This document shows positions 21,588 to 34,400 of a stretch of DNA of 64,000 nt, piece after piece. The notes beneath the pieces are model-generated. The model saw only the letters and a list, made by a program, of their open reading frames with translations. It did no database searches and had not been told where the DNA came from. Numbering within the stretch: the first letter of the stretch is position 1; every line of letters starts with the position of its first letter. The DNA is from Pseudoneurospora amorphoporcata (Eukaryota > Ascomycota > Sordariomycetes > Sordariales > Sordariaceae), in the NCBI GenBank assembly GCA_033297205.1, contig MU859095.1, positions 171,741 to 235,740 of the forward strand, given 5' to 3'. A program made the position numbers and the translations under genes.

Positions 21588-23368
21588 TTTTGCGAGCGCA
21601 GCGCAGCGAGAGGGCGGGCGGGCAGTAAGAGCGAGCAAGCAGTAAGAGCAAGCGAGGGTTCGGGCGGGAACGTAGTCGGCGGTTGTGTTGTTAGTGATGC
21701 GCCGCGAATTGGGGTGGGAATGTTTTCTTTTGGGAGCAGTGTTTATTTCTCGGTCGTCATTCGTTTCCCGTGTGGGCCGTAGAGTCCGATTATGAATCTG
21801 TCGAGTATGGTTTGTGGTGGTGGTGACGATGAGCTTGGGTTGTGAAGCGTCCTTGAAGTGATTTGTTTAGTTTCGTTGACTATTGACAACGACAAGTTCA
21901 AGTTCCATGCAACCCACTCGCTTCGAGCTGTCCGCGCCCATGGGACCGCGCCCGCAACCCGCGTCCGCTCGGGCCCTGTTCCCGCTAGCGCAGGTCTCCT
22001 TGATCTTATCGATAAGACGCCTTGATATGTGGGTCCCATAACATCGGCGGGCACTAACCCGAATTGGTGCATTTGTGGTGTTGGTCCCGTCCCACATGGC
22101 ACCAAACGCTTAGTGGGGTCCTTTTGATGCCGAAATGGCGGGGCTTGGCTTGGCCTGGGGCTGGTGTTTAAGTGCCCTGAGTGCCCGGCATTCAACAAGG
22201 TGCGGAACATCCGACACTGCACTTTACTTGTATGCAACTGCACTTTCTGGGCCGGACGTGCTGGACAAACTTTGGCCGACTTTGCCTGACCGAAGTGGTT
22301 GCTGCCTTGTGCCTACATTCTGCCGCCCATGCGGGAGATGTGTTCCTGCTTGTACTTATGGTGATTGAGTTGCTCGCCGTAGACCCTGCGTATGTATCAA
22401 CAACATGAACGTTCTTGTACATGCTAAACAATAGACCTTACTGACCTTGGTTTACAAGAATCATGATCTGCTCATTACCTCCATTTGGCCCCGGTAACAC
22501 AGCTAACCGACATCACGAATACCAGGAAGAGAGTCCCATGGCCATGTGTAACAGAACAACATCCAAGGCATTCTATGCAAATATGCGAAAGATTTGCAAC
22601 AGACATTTTTGTACACCCAGGCTTCCAGCCGTGTGTTCCACCACCATCAAGCATACACAGTGCCTCTTTTCTCTTTTCGTTATCTCGTCCAAAATGTTGT
22701 TGACCGTGAGAGAAGTGCCTTGACGACTGAGGGCCTATTTACAAGGAGAGAGAGAAAGAAAAATGATACTTGAGGGGTGATACCCTATAAGAATAAGAGT
22801 CAAAGTATGGCCTAAGACTCCGATGGATGAAAAGGTCTGAAGGTAGTGCTTGACATAGATGATTGAACCCAGTGATACGCCCGAAACCTGACCCGAATAC
22901 CAAACCTGACATAACCCGTGATGAATTAGTCCCTCCTCCGGCCGCCGCGCTTCCCAACCCAAATTGACAAAACTGAACTCGACCCATACCCTCTCTTACT
23001 CGGTAACACCGTACTCGAAGTGCGTATCCCGAACCGACCACGCAGAAGCCTTGATCGTCTGATGTGCTTGGGATATGCCCTCAGCAGTGTCAACCACCGT
23101 ATGTTGAAGCGTCCATGATTCCAATGAACTATCGAGTAGGTAGGAATCATTAGGTAGGCGCCAAAACACCTAGAACCGAAATACATAAAGGAAACATGCC
23201 ATAAACGCCGTAATCCGTGTGAAAGTGGAGTCGATATCTCGTGAGAAGAGACAGGTCTAAGAGTGACGCTTGTAACAGGATGACTGAATACAATGTGTTT
23301 GAGGATGGTTGCTTGTTGCGTGCCGTCGTGTGTGCCGTCGTGTGCCTTTTTTTTGTTCTTTTTTTTGT
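21588..23368. other. intergenic region, no gene seen
   Basis: 1.8 kb upstream of NSL1 and downstream of the small minus-strand gene ending at 23369. GAGCAAGC-type repeats lie just upstream of NSL1 (21600-21660). No coding signal was found. Confidence 0.55.
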
Positions 23369-24000
23369 TTACTGCGGCAGGATCTTCTTGATCTCTTCGT
23401 CCGTAAGGATGATCTCATGGATGGGATCCCTCCTGTTCTCGAGGGGAATGTAGTCGTATTCGACATAGGATGGTAGGAAGATCTCGGGGTTCCATGCGAA
23501 ACCTTGGCTTGAGGAGAGGTAAGAGATCTGTTGGTTGGGAAGAAGGTTAGCTTTCTGTTTACTTGGAACAGGGCGGAATGTTAACCATGTGGACAAGAAA
23601 GGAAGGGAACTTACCAACTCCGGCGGCCCATCCCTATCTTCAGCGATATTGATCGTGGTGCATTCCTGCTTGGAGATGGCCGGACCTAGAAGCTGGTGTT
23701 AGTAACGTTCGTGATGCATATGCACGACTGCATGAGTCGATGCCGCCAGTATACTTTCTAGTGCATGATGGTTCGGGAAAAAGTTCACTTACTCAAAAGG
23801 CTGGGACGGCGGGCGTGCAGCAGTGTCTTTTTCGTCGTCGACGAGGTAGGTGATGAAGAAGGGTGCGATGGTTCGGGTGAGGTGGAATATGACGACCCCG
23901 GTGACGAGCTCCCACCAGCGTTATCCGACTGACTCAGCTGACGACGTTCGATATCCATGGCGGATGGTGGCGGTGCGGGGATGGGGATTGAAGAGGACAT
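23369..24000 (-). CDS. small protein of unknown function, three exons
   Basis: Exons 24000-23793, 23685-23615 and 23527-23369 (minus strand) join in frame to 145 aa. Donors are GTAAGT twice, and the last intron has a GCTAAC branch site. The N-terminal half is Ser/Pro/Thr-rich and low-complexity, with a TKKTLLHARRPSLLS basic patch. The C-terminal half is more ordered: DGPPELISYLSSSQGFAWNP, then EYDYIPLENRRDPIHEI and an acidic/hydrophobic end. I do not recognise a family. The ordered C-terminal part spread over two introns with preserved frame makes it a real gene, probably one of the conserved small proteins of filamentous ascomycetes. A TTG six codons upstream is not needed; the ATG at 24000 is the first. 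Confidence 0.7.
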
Positions 24001-26003
24001 GGCGGACGGTTGACGCAAGAAGGTGAGCCGACAGGAGATGATAATTTGGGTGATTTGGAGGTTTTAAACGGTTGGAGTTGGGTGATGTTGGCCGACAGTT
24101 GCACAAAGCGAGCCTGACGAGTGGGAGCTGGCGGGGAGAAGCAACCTCAGGTAACGTATGGTAATTGGCAAGGAAGTCTTATGAATGGATGCCGTTGTCG
24201 TCAACCAGTGCTGAAGGCGCAGGTGCACCGGGATAGTGGAATCATCAATTCAAAGACGTCGTAATTCGACAACACTGTAATGAGACGGGAAAAACGGCGA
24301 CAGGCGCTTATACACACAACTTGAAGGCGGTCGGGTTATGTTGGATGAATGAAGATGGATTCCAGCAAACAAAGAACGGAAAGCAGGAGGTAACGGCAGG
24401 ATCGGACGAGGCGGAGGCGTACAGTGACTAATAAGGCGATCCGAAAGTGGGTGGTGACTGAGGATGGGGATGGGGATAGGTTGTTGGCCGTTTTCTGGTC
24501 CGTCCCCCCCGGCTCCCCCAAATTCAGGACGCACGGGATTGCACCGGAAGCTGGAAGGGGACTCTGTCTCCTGCGTACACTAGGTATGGGATCTGGGGAT
24601 GGACTTGCAGTCATAGTACACTCCAGTGCCCTGGATCTACCTTTATCTTGTACATCTTTATACATCAATCCTTGGATCTTTTGGTTGTTATCGTAGCTTC
24701 ACACCGAGGCACGCCGGATGACGGGGAGCCCTCAAGACTAGTCTCCACGGTTAAACATGTTCAACCCAGTCCTCCAGACAGCACACCATTCGGACAAGAC
24801 ACATATAGTTGAGCCAGCACTTTGAATTCCGAACTGTCGCAATTCCATACATATACCCCTCTCCGTCACCTCACATCATATGCGCGTCCCGCAATCCTTC
24901 TTCAGCACCGCTTCAATGGCCGTAATTCGTTCAGACGGGCCCCGGCCAGGCAAGGATGTGGTTAGTTAACACGGAGATGCTGGGTGGTATGGTGACCGCA
25001 ACAGCATATCATGGCCGCATCATTCGATCCAAGCAGTGGAGAACTCTTGTATCGGCCGTCTTTCGGAATGACAGCATGGGACCTAGGTATCATAGGTACC
25101 CAGTCGCTGTGGTTGAAGAGATGGAAAGAACAGGGTTGACTTATACGCGAAAGAGCCAGGCCGTAAAGAGAATGGAAGGGATGCTGCGACGACTCCGCGG
25201 GACCACTCTGTCGCAACTGCCCCCAACATCTGTCATATCCCACAATCTCACTTACACCACGTTGTCGGGCATTGCGATAACAGAATGCAAGACATTTCTC
25301 TGCAATGAGCAGCCAATGCTTATAAAGACCGACGGGAGGACGAAGGACGACAACCGGGGCTGGCCGTCAAGGTGACACTTCGTAACCAAGGGTAGCCCAT
25401 GTGGATGTGGGGTTGAAGGCTGGAGTCGCTCAACTGCGATGGTGGCACCCAGGTACCTCTAGACTTGTTGCAGTGGGGGTGGAGCCACCGACAACCCGGG
25501 CCGCTTCAGTCCAGTCCCGTCTTGCACCGTGACCGATCCCTTGACACTGTTCAATAGCCCCACTTGCAGCTGGGACGTCCTCCAGTCTGGCGCGGCTTCC
25601 TCCTACAAGAAAAGAACTGTTTATGAGTGGTAATTTAACGTGATCTAATAAATTATCTGTAACAGAAACGCACCGTATGCTGCTGCACAGTAGCCCACTA
25701 CAACTGCCAGAAAGGTGCCATACAGCCAATCACTGTGCGTTTGGCGGCCAGGCTCCAGATGAATGACGAGCCACAGCCAGCCCAGCTTGCTGTTAGCAAC
25801 AGCGACCACTGCATCAGCGACTGCTAGCACCGACAACCACGCGCGCCACAAGGCGAACCTCAGCGACGACAACAGAACAACAGCACCCGACCAAATCCCC
25901 AAACCCACGTTAATCACAACTGCGCAATCAAGCGCTCGTGACGCAACACACGGAGCATATCGATCTAGCCATTTAATACCATCACAAGAACACATCCGGC
26001 AAC
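24001..26003. other. divergent intergenic region upstream of RPT3
   Basis: 2.0 kb between the unknown small gene (-) and RPT3 (+). No convincing gene. The 300 bp before RPT3 are rich in CA/AAC as in fungal leaders. I did not find an exact proteasome-associated control element (GGTGGCAAA). An ACCTAGGT palindrome core is at 25081. Confidence 0.55.
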
Positions 26004-27398
26004 ATGGGCGACGTCCTTGTCGAGACCCCGGCCAGTCTGACCCAGACGCAAAAGAAGTCCGCCCCTTCGGCAATCCCCAACATCGAGACCTTCGAGGGCG
26101 TGTCAACAGAAGGCGGTGATGACTACATCACTTTGAAGAAGCTTCAGAGGCAGCTTGAATACATCAAGCTGCAGGAGGAATACATCAAGGATGAGCAGAG
26201 GTATGGCCACAGAAGCTCTAAACGGCTGAGAGCTTGGTGAGGAGGGGCTGACAGTGTGGTTTTCGCCAGGAGCTTGAAGCGCGAGCTTGTTCGCGCCCAG
26301 GAGGAAATCAAGAGGATCCAGAGTGTTCCCTTGGTGATTGGACAGTTTATGGAAGCTATCGATCAGAAGTATGCCCGCCCAATGCCCCCCTTGTTCTTCG
26401 AAAATGGCCGGGACTAACCCTTCCTCAGCACGGGTATTGTTCAGTCCAGTACCGGTTCCAACTACGTCGTCCGCATCCTCTCGACTCTCGACCGCGAGCT
26501 CCTGAAGCCGTCTTCCTCCGTAGCTCTCCACCGCCACTCTAATGCCGTCGTCGATATTTTGCCTCCCGAGGCTGACTCTTCCATTGCTATGCTCGGTGTC
26601 GACGAGAAGCCCGACGTTACATATGCCGATGTTGGAGGTTTGGATATGCAGAAGCAGGAAATTCGGGAAGCCGTCGAGCTGCCCCTAACACACTTTGACC
26701 TTTACAAACAGATTGGTATCGACCCCCCGCGCGGTGTCCTTCTCTACGGTCCTCCCGGTACAGGCAAGACAATGTTGGTCAAGGCGGTCGCAAACTCGAC
26801 GACAGCAAACTTCATCCGTGTCGTCGGCTCCGAGTTCGTACAAAAGTATCTCGGTGAGGGTCCTCGCATGGTCCGGGACGTCTTCCGTATGGCTCGTGAG
26901 AACGCGCCCGCCATCATCTTCATTGACGAAATCGATGCTATTGCCACGAAGCGTTTCGATGCCCAGACCGGTGCCGATCGTGAGGTGCAGAGAATTCTGC
27001 TCGAACTTCTCAACCAGATGGACGGTTTCGACCAGACCGCCAACGTCAAGGTCATCATGGCCACCAACCGTGCCGATACCCTCGATCCCGCTCTGCTGCG
27101 TCCCGGTCGTCTCGATCGCAAGATCGAGTTCCCCAACCTGCGCGATCGCCGCGAGCGCCGTCTCATCTTCACCACCATTGCTAGCAAGATGAGCTTGGCC
27201 CCCGAGGTCGATCTCGACAGCCTGATCACCCGTAACGATCCCCTCAGCGGTGCCGTCATCGCCGCAATCATGCAGGAGGCTGGTCTGCGTGCGGTACGGA
27301 AGAACAGGTACAACATCATCCAGGCTGATTTGGAGGATGCCTATAGCAGCCAGGTGAAGAGCACGAGTGACGAGAACAAGTTTGATTTCTACAAATAA
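26004..27398 (+). CDS. RPT3: 26S proteasome regulatory ATPase RPT3 (S6b/PSMC4)
   Basis: Exons 26004-26200, 26270-26368 and 26429-27398 give 421 aa, normal for an Rpt subunit. It is one of six AAA ATPases of the 19S base that unfold ubiquitinated substrates and open the 20S gate. Order: N-terminal coiled coil about 45-85 (LKKLQRQLEYIKLQEEY), OB domain about 90-150, and AAA domain about 170-400. Visible motifs are Walker A GPPGTGKT at 206-213, Walker B FIDEID with D265/E266, the arginine-finger segment RPGRLDRKIEF, and the pore-loop region after EFVQKYLGEG. The C-terminus ends FYK, the HbYX motif that docks Rpt3 into the 20S alpha ring. Rpt3 is chosen over other subunits because of this tail and the KLQRQLEYI coiled coil. 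Confidence 0.96.
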
Positions 27399-28953
27399 GC
27401 TATCGGCGCCATGGGCTGCTTGGCGGGGATCGAGGAGGGAACGGGTGGAGAGATTGCTACTGGGTGGATGGTGCTATGCTTGCCGCTCGCGTTTGGGGAA
27501 TAGAATTTGTGTCCCAAATCAGCGGTTAAGGGAGGGGAAGATACGAGTGAAAGACGTTCATAGAAGCGGAGCAAATTTGTACACTAGCGAATATATCTGG
27601 AACGGCATCACCATTTATTCATGAGCGTGCCTGTCTGAAGTTGCTTCAACCGAATATGTAGTAGTACCGAAATCAAAAACAACAGATGCCCTAGCTTCCA
27701 TCCACTTCCACGTACGAGCGCCTTGTGCCTTTCTTTGGCTTTTCTTCCGTTATCGTTAAGCATGAGTTGTTACCCAGGACCGAGCTGCCCGTGTTATCAG
27801 TCGAAGCCATACAAAGTGGCGGGGGTCTATAAGTTTATGTCCAGGGCTGATCCTGTTTAATTCCAAGCATGGTTGGTGCTCTCGCTCTTGCTCTTGTCCA
27901 TCCTTACAACGAGATATTTCATATGCTACGACCATAACATCAAATAGAATCAGCTTATCAAGTCACGAGCATGGAAACACAGAAGTCAGTACGTACGTGG
28001 GCAGTATCGTTCACTTTTGCCACCAGTACAGGGACTTTGGTAAAGTTGGAAAATGAAACAATGTTAAAATGATCTATGCTGTTGGGGGTATATCCTCCAT
28101 CCACTCACTACACGTAGAATGTACGTACGTGGGTTCGTACTTGTTTGTGGTCGTACACTCCGACCCCCTCCTTATCTCCTTACACGCTGCACTACACTTC
28201 GCGATACACACCCGGTAGTCGATACAAGAACTAATACATCCTCGAGGAAAGAAAAAGAAAAACAGAAAAAAAAAAAAAAAAAGAGAAAAAAAGAGTCCAA
28301 AGGGAAAAGAAAGGAGGAGAGGAAATTAAGGCTGTCTGTTGTAGCGATGATGACGAAGGAGAGGAGGCATGGGAATGAAGGATGTAGAATGAGGATGATA
28401 CTGAGAAGAGGGCATGCGTAAACGATCCGGCCATTTATGTCAAAGGTAAGATGTCAAAGGTAAAACCACTTCCATCCTTCCTGTTTATCAATCTTTCTTT
28501 CCATCCCGGTCGCTTTGCTCAATTTATTCTCATGTTGTTGTCTTTTTCCTCTTTCCGATCCCTTAGCAATCCTGACGTACAACACTTCCTCGGCCAGCTT
28601 CCTCACCTGCCCGTCGCGCGCGTTCTACCAGGTCATTAATTCATTACCCATTACTTAATGTCTCCCACGTAACACTTTGTAACTGTTTCTTGCTGTCTGT
28701 CATCGAAGTGCTGTTTGCTGGTGGGAGTCTGTTTCATTGACTTGGGAGTCAAGCTATTGTTACACACAACCGTCTTCGGTTATAGTAGTAGTTGTAGTAG
28801 TGGTGGTTTTGTTTCGATTGTAGGTTGATGACAATCGAGCCAGGCCTTGTGGATGGGTGGATGGATGGATATATGTACATGATGCGTGGCAACTATCGTT
28901 TCGTCCAAGTGGTTTGGTGTGATTGTTACCCGTAAACGTCTTCCTGAGGCTCA
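27399..28953. other. convergent 3' region between RPT3 and LST7
   Basis: 1.55 kb holding both 3' UTRs. A purine-rich A/G stretch lies at about 28240-28330. No gene recognised. Confidence 0.55.
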
Positions 28954-31415
28954 CTATGACCCCAAAACGACGCGCAGCTCAAGCAAGAGCTTCACGAACC
29001 TAGCATGAAGCTCAATAAAGAAGTCCGGAAGCCCAACCAGTTCAGCCAAGCCTCGCTGCTTCAGCGCGACGCCGGAAGCAGAAAATCCGCTGCCCATCCT
29101 CCGTGACAGACCGCCGCCGCCCATGAGGAAGCTGCTACCGCCGCCAGGCCCGCCGGCCGTGGGAATGTGGCTGGCGGGCGCTGCTGGTTCCGAGTGCAGG
29201 CCTCCATAGCCGGGGCCGCCTCCGGGCATGACGGGGCTATTTGCCGACGACTCCTGCAGAGACCTTTCGGCTTCTTGCTCGGCTAGTGTCTGTATCCAGG
29301 TTGCCATGTCACGGAAGGCGGCGGCGACGAAGCCGAAAGTCTTCATGGCGAGACGCTCGCGGTGGGTGCTGAGGGCTAAAAAAGCGTACACGCGCTTGTG
29401 GCCTCGGGCATGAACATCGGGGATGCGGAATATGTAGGCTGTGGTGTAGCCGGCGGAAGGGTCGCCGAAGAATATTGGCCCGCCGGATGCTGCGGCGCCG
29501 ACGCTATGCGTTGTGACGAAAGCCGGGGTGCTGGGTGAGGCGCTCGGCGTAATCGCCGGGTTGGCGCCTGAGGAAGGGTAGCCTGTTGCTGGCGGACGAG
29601 GAAGAGTTTCTAAAGAGAGCGTCCGCAGGCAGGATGCGCGAACGATGGAAAACGAACTTGCGGCAACGGGCTCGTGCGTTGAGGTGTAGTCAAGATAATG
29701 CGTGTGTGCTGTTACCCCTTGGGCGGAGCTGCTGCTAGAGCGTGATGCCAAGGAGGCGGTGGTCCCAGTACGACGATGCGAGGGACGTGACTTAGTTGTC
29801 GACTCATCCTCGGATGGGATCGATGACGACGTTTGCGAAGTTGGCGGTGATGGTTCGCCCATTCCCCCAGAGAACACGCGGGCAAAGGGAGCACGTGTCC
29901 GTAATGTAGGTCCCTGCTCCGGTTTTGGTTCCGGATTTGCGTCCTTGCTGCTCTCTTGTCGTTTGGGTAGCGTCAAGGCGCAATTATCGCACGGGCCGGC
30001 GCGGCGAGTGACGTAGTCATCATATGTCTTGCGAAAACCCGAGTCGCTGCGTCGCTTTTCCTGTAGTGATGTTGGAGGCCCGGATGGGATCTGCGGGCTT
30101 TCTGGAGGAGTGTCAACAGCCGAGCAAGTGCCAACAGTCTGAGAGACTCGTCGAAGGGAGGCGCGATATTCCTGGGCGTGCTCCTCAGAGACAGGCGCGG
30201 AAGAGCTCCTCATAGTACCACCGCCGCCGAGGTCCATTCGGCGCAGCGCTTCGGCAGCAGCGGCCACGGCATGAGCCGAGGCATTAGCTGCGGTGGCACT
30301 CGGAGCCGGCCGGTCGGTAACATGGCTATGGTCGTGTTGTAGGCCCTCCCCATAACATGTGCTGCATGGAACAGGGAGTCCCTCGGTGACCATCAAGGGG
30401 GTAGGCCCGTGAAGGTCGCAATAATGCGCCAGACATAGCTGAAGACGAGGGGTTTGTATTAGCATCCTGTCGATATCAACGAGATCGAACAAAGGACTCG
30501 CGGTCCAAGTCTCAGACTCGAGATCCATTGCCCCAAACAGTATCAAGGCAACATTGTCTTGCAAGTGACGGAGAGCTGATGCGCGTGTATAATCATGAGC
30601 GATAGAGGAGAGGACAGTGGGCGTGTGGTAGAAACATGGTAGTGGTTAAAGGGGTGATGATAAAGGTGGTGTCGTCCCTAGGGATTATCAAGGGATGGAT
30701 GGGGGTGATTGGCATGGGAGTGTTCCGGTCTTGTGTAAAAATGGCCGGAAGGGGATTTCCTCGCTAGGAGAAAGAGAGATAAAAGAAGCGTTTTCTACGC
30801 CGCGAAATTCAGGATGAAACGGCAAGCATCATCGTGTACTTGTACACCCGGCCTGGACACCTGCTTTCTGACTTGCTCAACCTCCAGTACTACCTCTACT
30901 GCAGCTCAACTAGCCGTGAAGGATGCCAATCCACATGCCCGGCCACACTTGCTTAGATGAGACCAGGCAAGCATAAGAGGAAGGAAGTACAAATCGTTGC
31001 GACCTCGAATTGCAAGCGCGCCAGCCTGTCGGTTCAGCAACGTGGGGGAACACAAGACAATGCCGGCGAAGTGAGCAGGATCAGGAAGAGATGGGATAGG
31101 ACAGAATAGAAACAAGGCGGGTGAGCAACGGGGCAAGGCGGTGAGCAGTAAAGGAAGGTAGGTACTTGGATGGTGTTGAAGGTGTGGACGAGGGTGAGGG
31201 TATGAATTGAATGTGTAGTGTCGTGATAGGATATTAAAGATTGGGCTAGTGGTTGGGTTGTGAAGCTAGAGGTGCTTGGACGGGTTGAAACAACCATCAG
31301 GCTGAACATGCCACTCACTCATAACAAAGGGGGCCGGGGGTTAAGGATTTTTGGAGATTTGGGGACTTGCGGTCGGGGGAATCTGTAACAAAGCTCAACT
31401 TACAATCGACGTCAT
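28954..31415 (-). CDS. LST7: LST7, folliculin-family Rag GTPase regulator
   Basis: Exon 1 is only 12 nt (31415-31404, encoding MTSI) and exon 2 runs 30438-28954, giving 498 aa. The joined start MTSILCLAHYCDLHGPTPLM matches the folliculin N-terminal longin signature, and a CSTC Cys pair follows at about 31-34. In yeast Lst7 with Lst4 forms a vacuolar GAP for the Rag GTPase Gtr2 in amino-acid signalling to TORC1. Further visible parts: a Cys motif CDNCAL near 190, a long Ser/Pro/Thr-rich insert, and a later structured block (FRIPDVHARGHKRVYAFLALS) typical of the longin core. The C-terminal Gly-rich segment and helix end at 28954; a DENN half as in human folliculin is not obvious. The 965-bp intron is very long for this gene set, so an extra small exon could be hidden in it. 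Confidence 0.8.
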
Positions 31416-34400
31416 GGTGTCTGGGCTATCTTATCTGGTGTCCAAGTAAGGCACCGGCTATGGTCCCGTATGGCCCCCAAACAACCCCGTGATGCTTTCT
31501 GTTTGATGTCGTTTGATATAAGCCAGTCTCACAAATCCGGACTGACTCTTACACTCGAGTTGAATATCGAGTCAAACAAACGTCTTTTCTCAAGTGACCT
31601 TTGACTGTCCGAGCTGCACAACCGCTCAGTAGGGGAACCCGAGGAGGGACGAGCGACCCGGAGGGGAATCGTGCGTGGGGGAGCCAGCCCTCAAGCCAGG
31701 GGTATCTCTCTTTGTGATTTCCGGTCGCACACACAACCTGAACCCGTGGCGAGCTGCGCCGCAAGTCGTGCGAATGAATATTGAAGGAATTGATAGGGTG
31801 GTGGTGTAAATCGAGGTGCGTTGGTGCACGCCGAGGAGATCCAGAAGCAGACTAGTCCAGGACGTCTAGTAATGAGGCGATGGCGCAGTGAAAAGAAAGA
31901 AAGTCACTATAAGGTTGATGTCTCGCATTAGCCGGGAAAGTAGGTTTGCTGCTTGAATCGAGGGCGTGGTTAACCTTAGAATAAGGACTCGCGAGCTGCG
32001 AAAGCCCCACGTGCCATTGCCGTTGATGCTTGCCGTGTTGCGTGTGGGAAAAGTGGTATTCTTCTAGTCCAGACCGTTTGGTGGTGAATCGGCGAAGAGT
32101 TGGGAGGCAAAGGCCGAAGGCCCTCTCTTTCGGCGGCGTTGGCGGCTGGTGTTGAGGCTCTGGCTCTTTTTAGCTCTTGAGCTTCACAATCTCCGGGTGG
32201 ACTTTAGTCTCGGTTGGCAAAGTGGCTAGCGCCGCAGCCCGAGTGTGTGTTGGTGATTGTTGGCCTGTTGTTGCCGACTAACTACCTCGAGGATAGCGGG
32301 ACGGGACGGGATACGGGATTAAGCTTTAGGTGAGAGGATGGGATGAACTGGAGATATGTATATATGTTTGGGTGAAGAAAAGGGGATAGGTAGTTAGTGT
32401 ATGGGCAATTGTTTCGGGGATCGGAACAGAGGCAGTGGACCAGATGGAGACGGGTGTACCATGTCCTGTCCTGTTTAGTCGAGTTCCGGTTCCATATAAA
32501 ATGACGAGAAGATCGGAGGACCTGGAGTATGTTGCTGAATGTGGCAGTGAGAGGCAGTGGGCGGGAGCCTCGAACGTCTAACAAGCTCTTTTTCGAATGC
32601 ACACGAGGGCAGGGCTGATCGCAGTACCTGTTGGTCTTTTATAAAGAAAGCTTCCAGAAGGCCGGGAGTGGATATTAGCAGTGTTAGTCTGGTTTTACTT
32701 GGCCACAGTACATACCTACCTGCCTGGGCAGTTTTGCCAGATTCGGAGTCCCGGGCCATCCGACAAGGGGCCGGGCCGACATGGAACGACTCTTAGGGCA
32801 TGCGTCGGCGGGAGGTTGCCCCATTTAAATCACTTTGTAGTGTAAGAAGACCGATGGTGGTGATGGATCATGTCCCCTGGAATTAAGAAGCTTGAGCCAC
32901 TAAGGACGGGACTTGTTCTGCGGCTTGGGATGACTGGAGGTGTTGTTCGTGTGCCGTCGCAGGCGTCCCACAAGCGTTTCCAGGCAGACAGCCCCCAATG
33001 CTGCTGATGGCATTGGTCAGGATCATACATTTAGGGATCCACACGCCAAAGACCCGCTCCGATGCAATGGTGGGGCAGTCTTGGCAGTTCCTCCCCGGGC
33101 TGTTACAGCTTACCTACCTATGTATCTGCCATTCGTTGCAACTTTTTGTTTGTTCAAAACTTCAAGTATTCGAAATGCTGCCGAACTGCCTCTAGCCCGT
33201 GAGGTGAGAGTCGCTACATCAAGTTACACTGGGTTGATGAACAGATACATGGCTCCAGGTTGCTTTCGACTTTGAAACAACGGCAAGCGAAATGCACCTT
33301 GGGTATGTAAGGTATATACTGTACACAGTAAGTGTAGACTAGACATCATGTACATGTGGCATATGTATGATATGTACGCACTAAATATTACCGAACCATA
33401 TGCATACACTTGCACTACAATTTCACATGCTGGCGCCGGTCCAAATATCCATGTTTACCTACGAACAGTCTTGCAACGTGTGTTACCCACAAACCATCAC
33501 CACCGCAGTCGCTTTGGCATCCATCGTTCGTCTTCCAACCGTCCAACCACTCGTCCGGGTCTTTTGCTCCTTCACCGCCCTCGAGGTTGCTTTTCTATGT
33601 ATGTACAACTTGTAGGGCCTTTGCATTTTCCGAACCCCGGACCCAATCAATCATGCATTGTTCACCAACCGAGATAGCAACCGTCATATATCAACTGCGT
33701 TGACACTTAATCACAACAAAAACACCAAGGCCACTTGTCTTTCGAAATAGTGCGTGGTTCGAAACCCTTGGATGAAGAGCAACTCGGCATCATCATGATC
33801 ATGATCCTCACCAGCGACTATCGCTCATTTCCGGAGGCCCTTGTTGGCAGACTCGAATGCTCCAACTTTGCCCCGGACAGTCTTGGCAGTGCCAAACACC
33901 CTTTTTTGCGGCCCGAACGAGGTATTTCTTGCTGGAATAATCTTCATCCACAAATTCCTTTTATTTATTTATTTATTTATTTTTCTTCTTCCTCGCCATT
34001 GTCCTTTAGCGCAGAAGCAAAAGCCAACTGACATGACCGCTGGTTGAGTCCGGTAATTGGAAGTGTTACAGGGTGAGACTTGTCCACTGTTTTGTCTGAG
34101 AAGGCGCCATGGACCACGGTACAAACACAAGCTGGCAACGAACAGTTTCACTCCATTTCCTTCCAAACGAACCTTTCATCTTTTCTATCTAAAACCCTTA
34201 CCCGAAAGTACTAGGGTGGTTCTCGTCGTCCCATACCACCCCATAATAGTGTATGAGTGTCAGAGACAACCAAGTGATAACCGAATCGGCACTCCGCGTC
34301 GCCTATCATGCCCCATCCAGTACACCAGCTCGTCTCTTTTCATCTCGCCAAACAGCTAGGAACTGGGCTACAACAAGCACAGAATGCAGCTTGCGCCCAA

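Noticed and set aside
24956..25375. 139-codon ATG ORF on the + strand
   Set aside because: No recognisable motif, no splice continuation and composition like surrounding noncoding DNA.
25645..25995. Minus-strand hydrophobic ORF starting 9 bp from the RPT3 ATG, with intron-like signals near 25610-25675
   Set aside because: It reads the complement of a CA-rich fungal leader, which automatically yields Val/Leu/Trp/Cys codons. No conserved motif, and its start would collide with RPT3.
33745..33765. GTGGTTCGAAACCC, B-box-like
   Set aside because: Stem does not pair across the loop and no A box lies upstream.
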